Source of the DNA: Frigoribacterium sp. PhB116
Lineage (GTDB): Bacteria; Actinomycetota; Actinomycetes; Actinomycetales; Microbacteriaceae
NCBI RefSeq assembly: GCF_004364285.1
Contig: NZ_SOBE01000003.1
Span: 186,001 to 250,000 of the forward strand
Direction of reading: 5' to 3'
Length of the DNA: 64,000 bases
In this document: one piece after another, positions 62,035 to 64,000 of the stretch
Position numbering within the stretch: position 1 is the stretch's first letter
Layout of the letters: each line of letters starts with the position of its first letter
Position numbers and translations under genes: made by a program
The notes under the pieces: model-generated
Database searches by the model: none
The model's input: the letters and a program-made list of their open reading frames with translations, nothing else
Told to the model about the DNA's origin: nothing

Positions 62035-62517
62035 CTACGGCAGCTCGAGGGAGACGGGCTCGGCGCCCTCCTCCGCGGGGACGACGTCGACCGTGACGGG
62101 ACGACCGTCCACGCCGGCGGGGAGCTCGTGCTCGGACACGGCCGGCACGTAGTCCATCGTGCACATGCCCGGGTCGGCAGGCGCGAGCCGCACGGTCACG
62201 GCGTCGGCACCGGCCGCCTCGACCGACTCGACGGCAGGCGGGCAGGTCGAGCTGCCGAAGAGGGTCAGGGAGAACGACGTCCCCTCGTCGAGCCAGGCCA
62301 CCGAGGGGCCGCCCTCGGCGGCGCCGTCGTCCGTGCCGTCGCCGTCGCCGTCGTCCGCCGGCCCCGACGGGGTCGACGACCCGGTCGGCGCCGCCCCCGC
62401 GTCGGGTGCGCCGCCCGGCCCGGCCTGCGCGCAGGCGCCCAGGAGGAAGGTCGCCGCGACCGCCACGAGGGCGATGCGGGCGGCGGCAGGTCGTCGGTGG
62501 GGTGTCGTCTCGGCCAT
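62035..62517 (-). CDS. Secreted lipoprotein, hypothetical
   Basis: 160 residues with a signal peptide ([16 protein letters not shown]) and lipobox LLGAC, lipidated at about residue 29. A Gly/Pro/Asp-rich linker (about 35 residues) precedes a beta-rich domain with two Cys ([12 protein letters not shown] and [11 protein letters not shown]) likely to form a disulfide. No named family. The composition and domain are similar to many actinobacterial solute-binding-like lipoproteins of unknown function. Confidence 0.75.
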   Translation of the reverse strand: MAETTPHRRPAAARIALVAVAATFLLGACAQAGPGGAPDAGAAPTGSSTPSGPADDGDGDGTDDGAAEGGPSVAWLDEGTSFSLTLFGSSTCPPAVESVEAAGADAVTVRLAPADPGMCTMDYVPAVSEHELPAGVDGRPVTVDVVPAEEGAEPVSLELP

Positions 62518-62602
62518 TCAGCCATGGTGCCAGGGCCGTCCACGACCGCGCGCCTCCTCCGTGCCCGGCCGCGGTCGAGGCGAGCCCAGGAGCAGGCGAG
62601 CC

Positions 62603-63544
62603 TCAGGAGGTGGTGGCCTGGTCGGCCTCGGAGCCCTCGTCGACCATCTGCTGCCACCAGTCGGGGTGCAGGTCGACCAGGCGGACCCAGGCGTACCCGG
62701 CGACGACGCGGTCGACGTGCCCCGTCAGCTCGGCGAGCGCCAGCTCGCGCGCGTCGCCGACGTCGGCACCGCCGTCGAGGTCGCCGTCGCCCTGGACGTC
62801 GAGCATGCCCAGCGCGTCGACCACGGCGACGGGCACGCGCCAGGCGTCCGGCCCCTCGAGGTGCCGCGGGACGTCGTCGACGACGCCGAGCAGCACCGCC
62901 ACCGCCGAGGCCGCCCCCGTCTCGCCCAGCGCCGCGACGACGTCGAGGTGCTCCTCGTGCCAGTCGCCGTCCCAGAGCTCGGCGAGCAGCGGCACGTGGT
63001 CGCCGTCGAGCCCGAAGACGACGCAGACCCGCAGCGCGGCCCACAGGTCGTCCTCGGCCCGCGACAGCACGACCTCGTGCAGCAGCTCGAGCCCGAGGTC
63101 GCGTCCGTCGCGGGCGCCGAACCAGAAGAGGAAGTCGGCGGCGGCGATCGGCTCGGGCAGGCTGCGGATCAGGTGCCGCTCCTGGTCCGTCAGGCGTCCC
63201 TCGTCGCGCGGCCTCTCGACGGGCGGGTGGTCGAGCACGGACAGCAGGGCCCGCATGCCCCGGCGACGCCGACCCGTCAGGCGGACGACGACGGCGGCGA
63301 TCGACCAGAACAGCACGAGCGGGACGAGGTCCCCGAGCGCACGCGACGGCGAGGGCGTCGTCACCAGGATCCCCACGGACAGCACGACGGGCAGCACGCC
63401 GAACATCGCGAGGGTGAACCACCGCGCGAACCGCTGCGTGCCGAGCTCACGCCGCAGGGCCCGACGCCACGGGTCGAGGGGCACGTTGATCGGCAGCTGC
63501 CGTCGACGGGCGGCCTCGAAGACCTCGACTCGGGTGATCGGCAT
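62603..63544 (-). CDS. Membrane protein of unknown function
   Basis: 313 residues starting [20 protein letters not shown]. Two membrane helices early ([20 protein letters not shown] and [19 protein letters not shown]), then a soluble C-terminal 200 residues rich in Asp, Glu and Leu, with several helical stretches ([35 protein letters not shown]) that recall HEAT-like repeats. No motif recognised. Divergent from sodA. Confidence 0.65.
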   Translation of the reverse strand: MPITRVEVFEAARRRQLPINVPLDPWRRALRRELGTQRFARWFTLAMFGVLPVVLSVGILVTTPSPSRALGDLVPLVLFWSIAAVVVRLTGRRRRGMRALLSVLDHPPVERPRDEGRLTDQERHLIRSLPEPIAAADFLFWFGARDGRDLGLELLHEVVLSRAEDDLWAALRVCVVFGLDGDHVPLLAELWDGDWHEEHLDVVAALGETGAASAVAVLLGVVDDVPRHLEGPDAWRVPVAVVDALGMLDVQGDGDLDGGADVGDARELALAELTGHVDRVVAGYAWVRLVDLHPDWWQQMVDEGSEADQATTS

Positions 63545-63649
63545 GTGCACGGTCCAGATCGTTGCAGACTCTGCATGCTCGGCCGGACACCGGCCCACGA
63601 GGCTGCGTCCCTGCTGGGAGTTGCTCGACACAGCACCCCACGGGAGTCG

Positions 63650-63655
63650 TACGGT
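63650..63655 (+). promoter_or_regulatory. -10 element of the sodA promoter
   Basis: TACGGT followed by GGACGG, 31 bases before the sodA start codon. TCGACA (63625-63630) is a possible -35 with a 19-base spacer. Confidence 0.4.
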
Positions 63656-63686
63656 GGACGGAGGTCAACTGCGAAAGGACTCCCAC

Positions 63687-64000
63687 ATGGCTGAGTACAC
63701 CCTCCCCGATCTCCCCTACGACTACAGCGCCCTCGCGCCGCACATCAGCGCGACGATCATGGAGCTGCACCACTCCAAGCACCACAACACCTACGTCACC
63801 GGCGCGAACACGGCCAACGCCGCCCTCGCCGAGGCCCGCGAGACCGGCGACCTGGCGAACGTGAACAAGCTCGAGAAGGACCTCGCGTTCAACCTCGGCG
63901 GCCACGTCAACCACTCGATCTTCTGGACGAACCTGACCCCCGAGACCGGCGAGCCCACCGGCGACCTGCTCGAGGCCATCGGCCGCGACTTCGGCGACCT
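63687..64000 (+). CDS. sodA: Superoxide dismutase (Mn/Fe), N-terminal part
   Basis: The first 104 codons are visible; the gene runs off the window. [37 protein letters not shown] and [12 protein letters not shown] are the N-terminal Mn/Fe-SOD motifs with two of the four metal ligands (His in MELHHSKHH and His in GGHVNHS). The ribosome site is GAAAGGA. It converts superoxide to peroxide and oxygen in the cytoplasm. The metal cannot be told from this half. Confidence 0.97.
   Translation, partial: MAEYTLPDLPYDYSALAPHISATIMELHHSKHHNTYVTGANTANAALAEARETGDLANVNKLEKDLAFNLGGHVNHSIFWTNLTPETGEPTGDLLEAIGRDFGD

Overview
The window is very GC-rich DNA with strong codon-position bias, many GTG starts, 4-base stop/start overlaps and TANNNT promoters placed right before start codons. 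The protein set fits an actinobacterium of the family Microbacteriaceae, related to Curtobacterium, Frigoribacterium or Rathayibacter. Evidence includes a Mycobacterium-type Dcd, an HspR (HAIR) site before a Clp ATPase, a Rieske-DUF2231 fusion, Asp23/Gls24 genes with an ECF sigma factor, and small protein families I know mainly from Microbacteriaceae. The genus is inference. I see no prophage, transposase, CRISPR array, rRNA or replication origin. The only RNA gene recognised is one tRNA-Gly(CCC).

Layout. 1-14214: end of a ZIP metal transporter, small family-specific proteins, an SGNH hydrolase, an OmpR-type two-component system, a frameshifted DUF805 gene, a GNAT/TetR divergent pair with a symmetric operator, an alpha/beta hydrolase pair, the tRNA, a lipoprotein, an APC permease and the Rieske protein. 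14230-22226: a heat-shock-type Clp ATPase behind two HAIR elements, a nitroreductase, a SigB/SigF-type sigma factor, an ANTAR regulator, and a deletion scar that destroyed an SDR gene and fused a zinc-ribbon ORF to foreign sequence. 22390-25494: a BCCT transporter, a small paralogous protein and a second ANTAR regulator.

25491-42092 is the most unusual part: a sugar-heptose locus in a presumed Gram-positive. It has GmhB-like phosphatase, GmhA-like isomerase, two HldE-like kinase/nucleotidyltransferase fusions, three GT9 (heptosyltransferase-like) enzymes, three other glycosyltransferases, and SDR, epimerase, aldo-keto reductase and aldehyde dehydrogenase genes. Six genes (gmhB-GT9-GT-GT4-gmhA-hldE) form one operon in which every junction overlaps by four bases. 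I infer synthesis of a nucleotide-activated heptose and its transfer to an unknown glycan, lipid or secreted glycoside. No heptose cluster of this make-up in Microbacteriaceae is known to me.

42107-64000 is mostly ordinary metabolism: DUF2795 and acidic small proteins, an ECF sigma/Asp23 envelope-stress cluster, a quinone oxidoreductase, an idonate/gluconate operon with its GntR-type regulator, dcd, an E. coli-type aroC, an AraC/aldo-keto reductase pair, a TspO-like protein, a CopB-type ATPase behind a CsoR-like operator, a MerR/SDR pair, a molybdopterin oxidoreductase with its flavin reductase, and the start of sodA. Intergenic regions are rich in long perfect hairpins, some sharing arms between distant sites, and the word AGGAGGCGC / GCGCCTCCT recurs throughout. 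No gene-free stretch exceeds 300 bases; the longest is 51976-52270.
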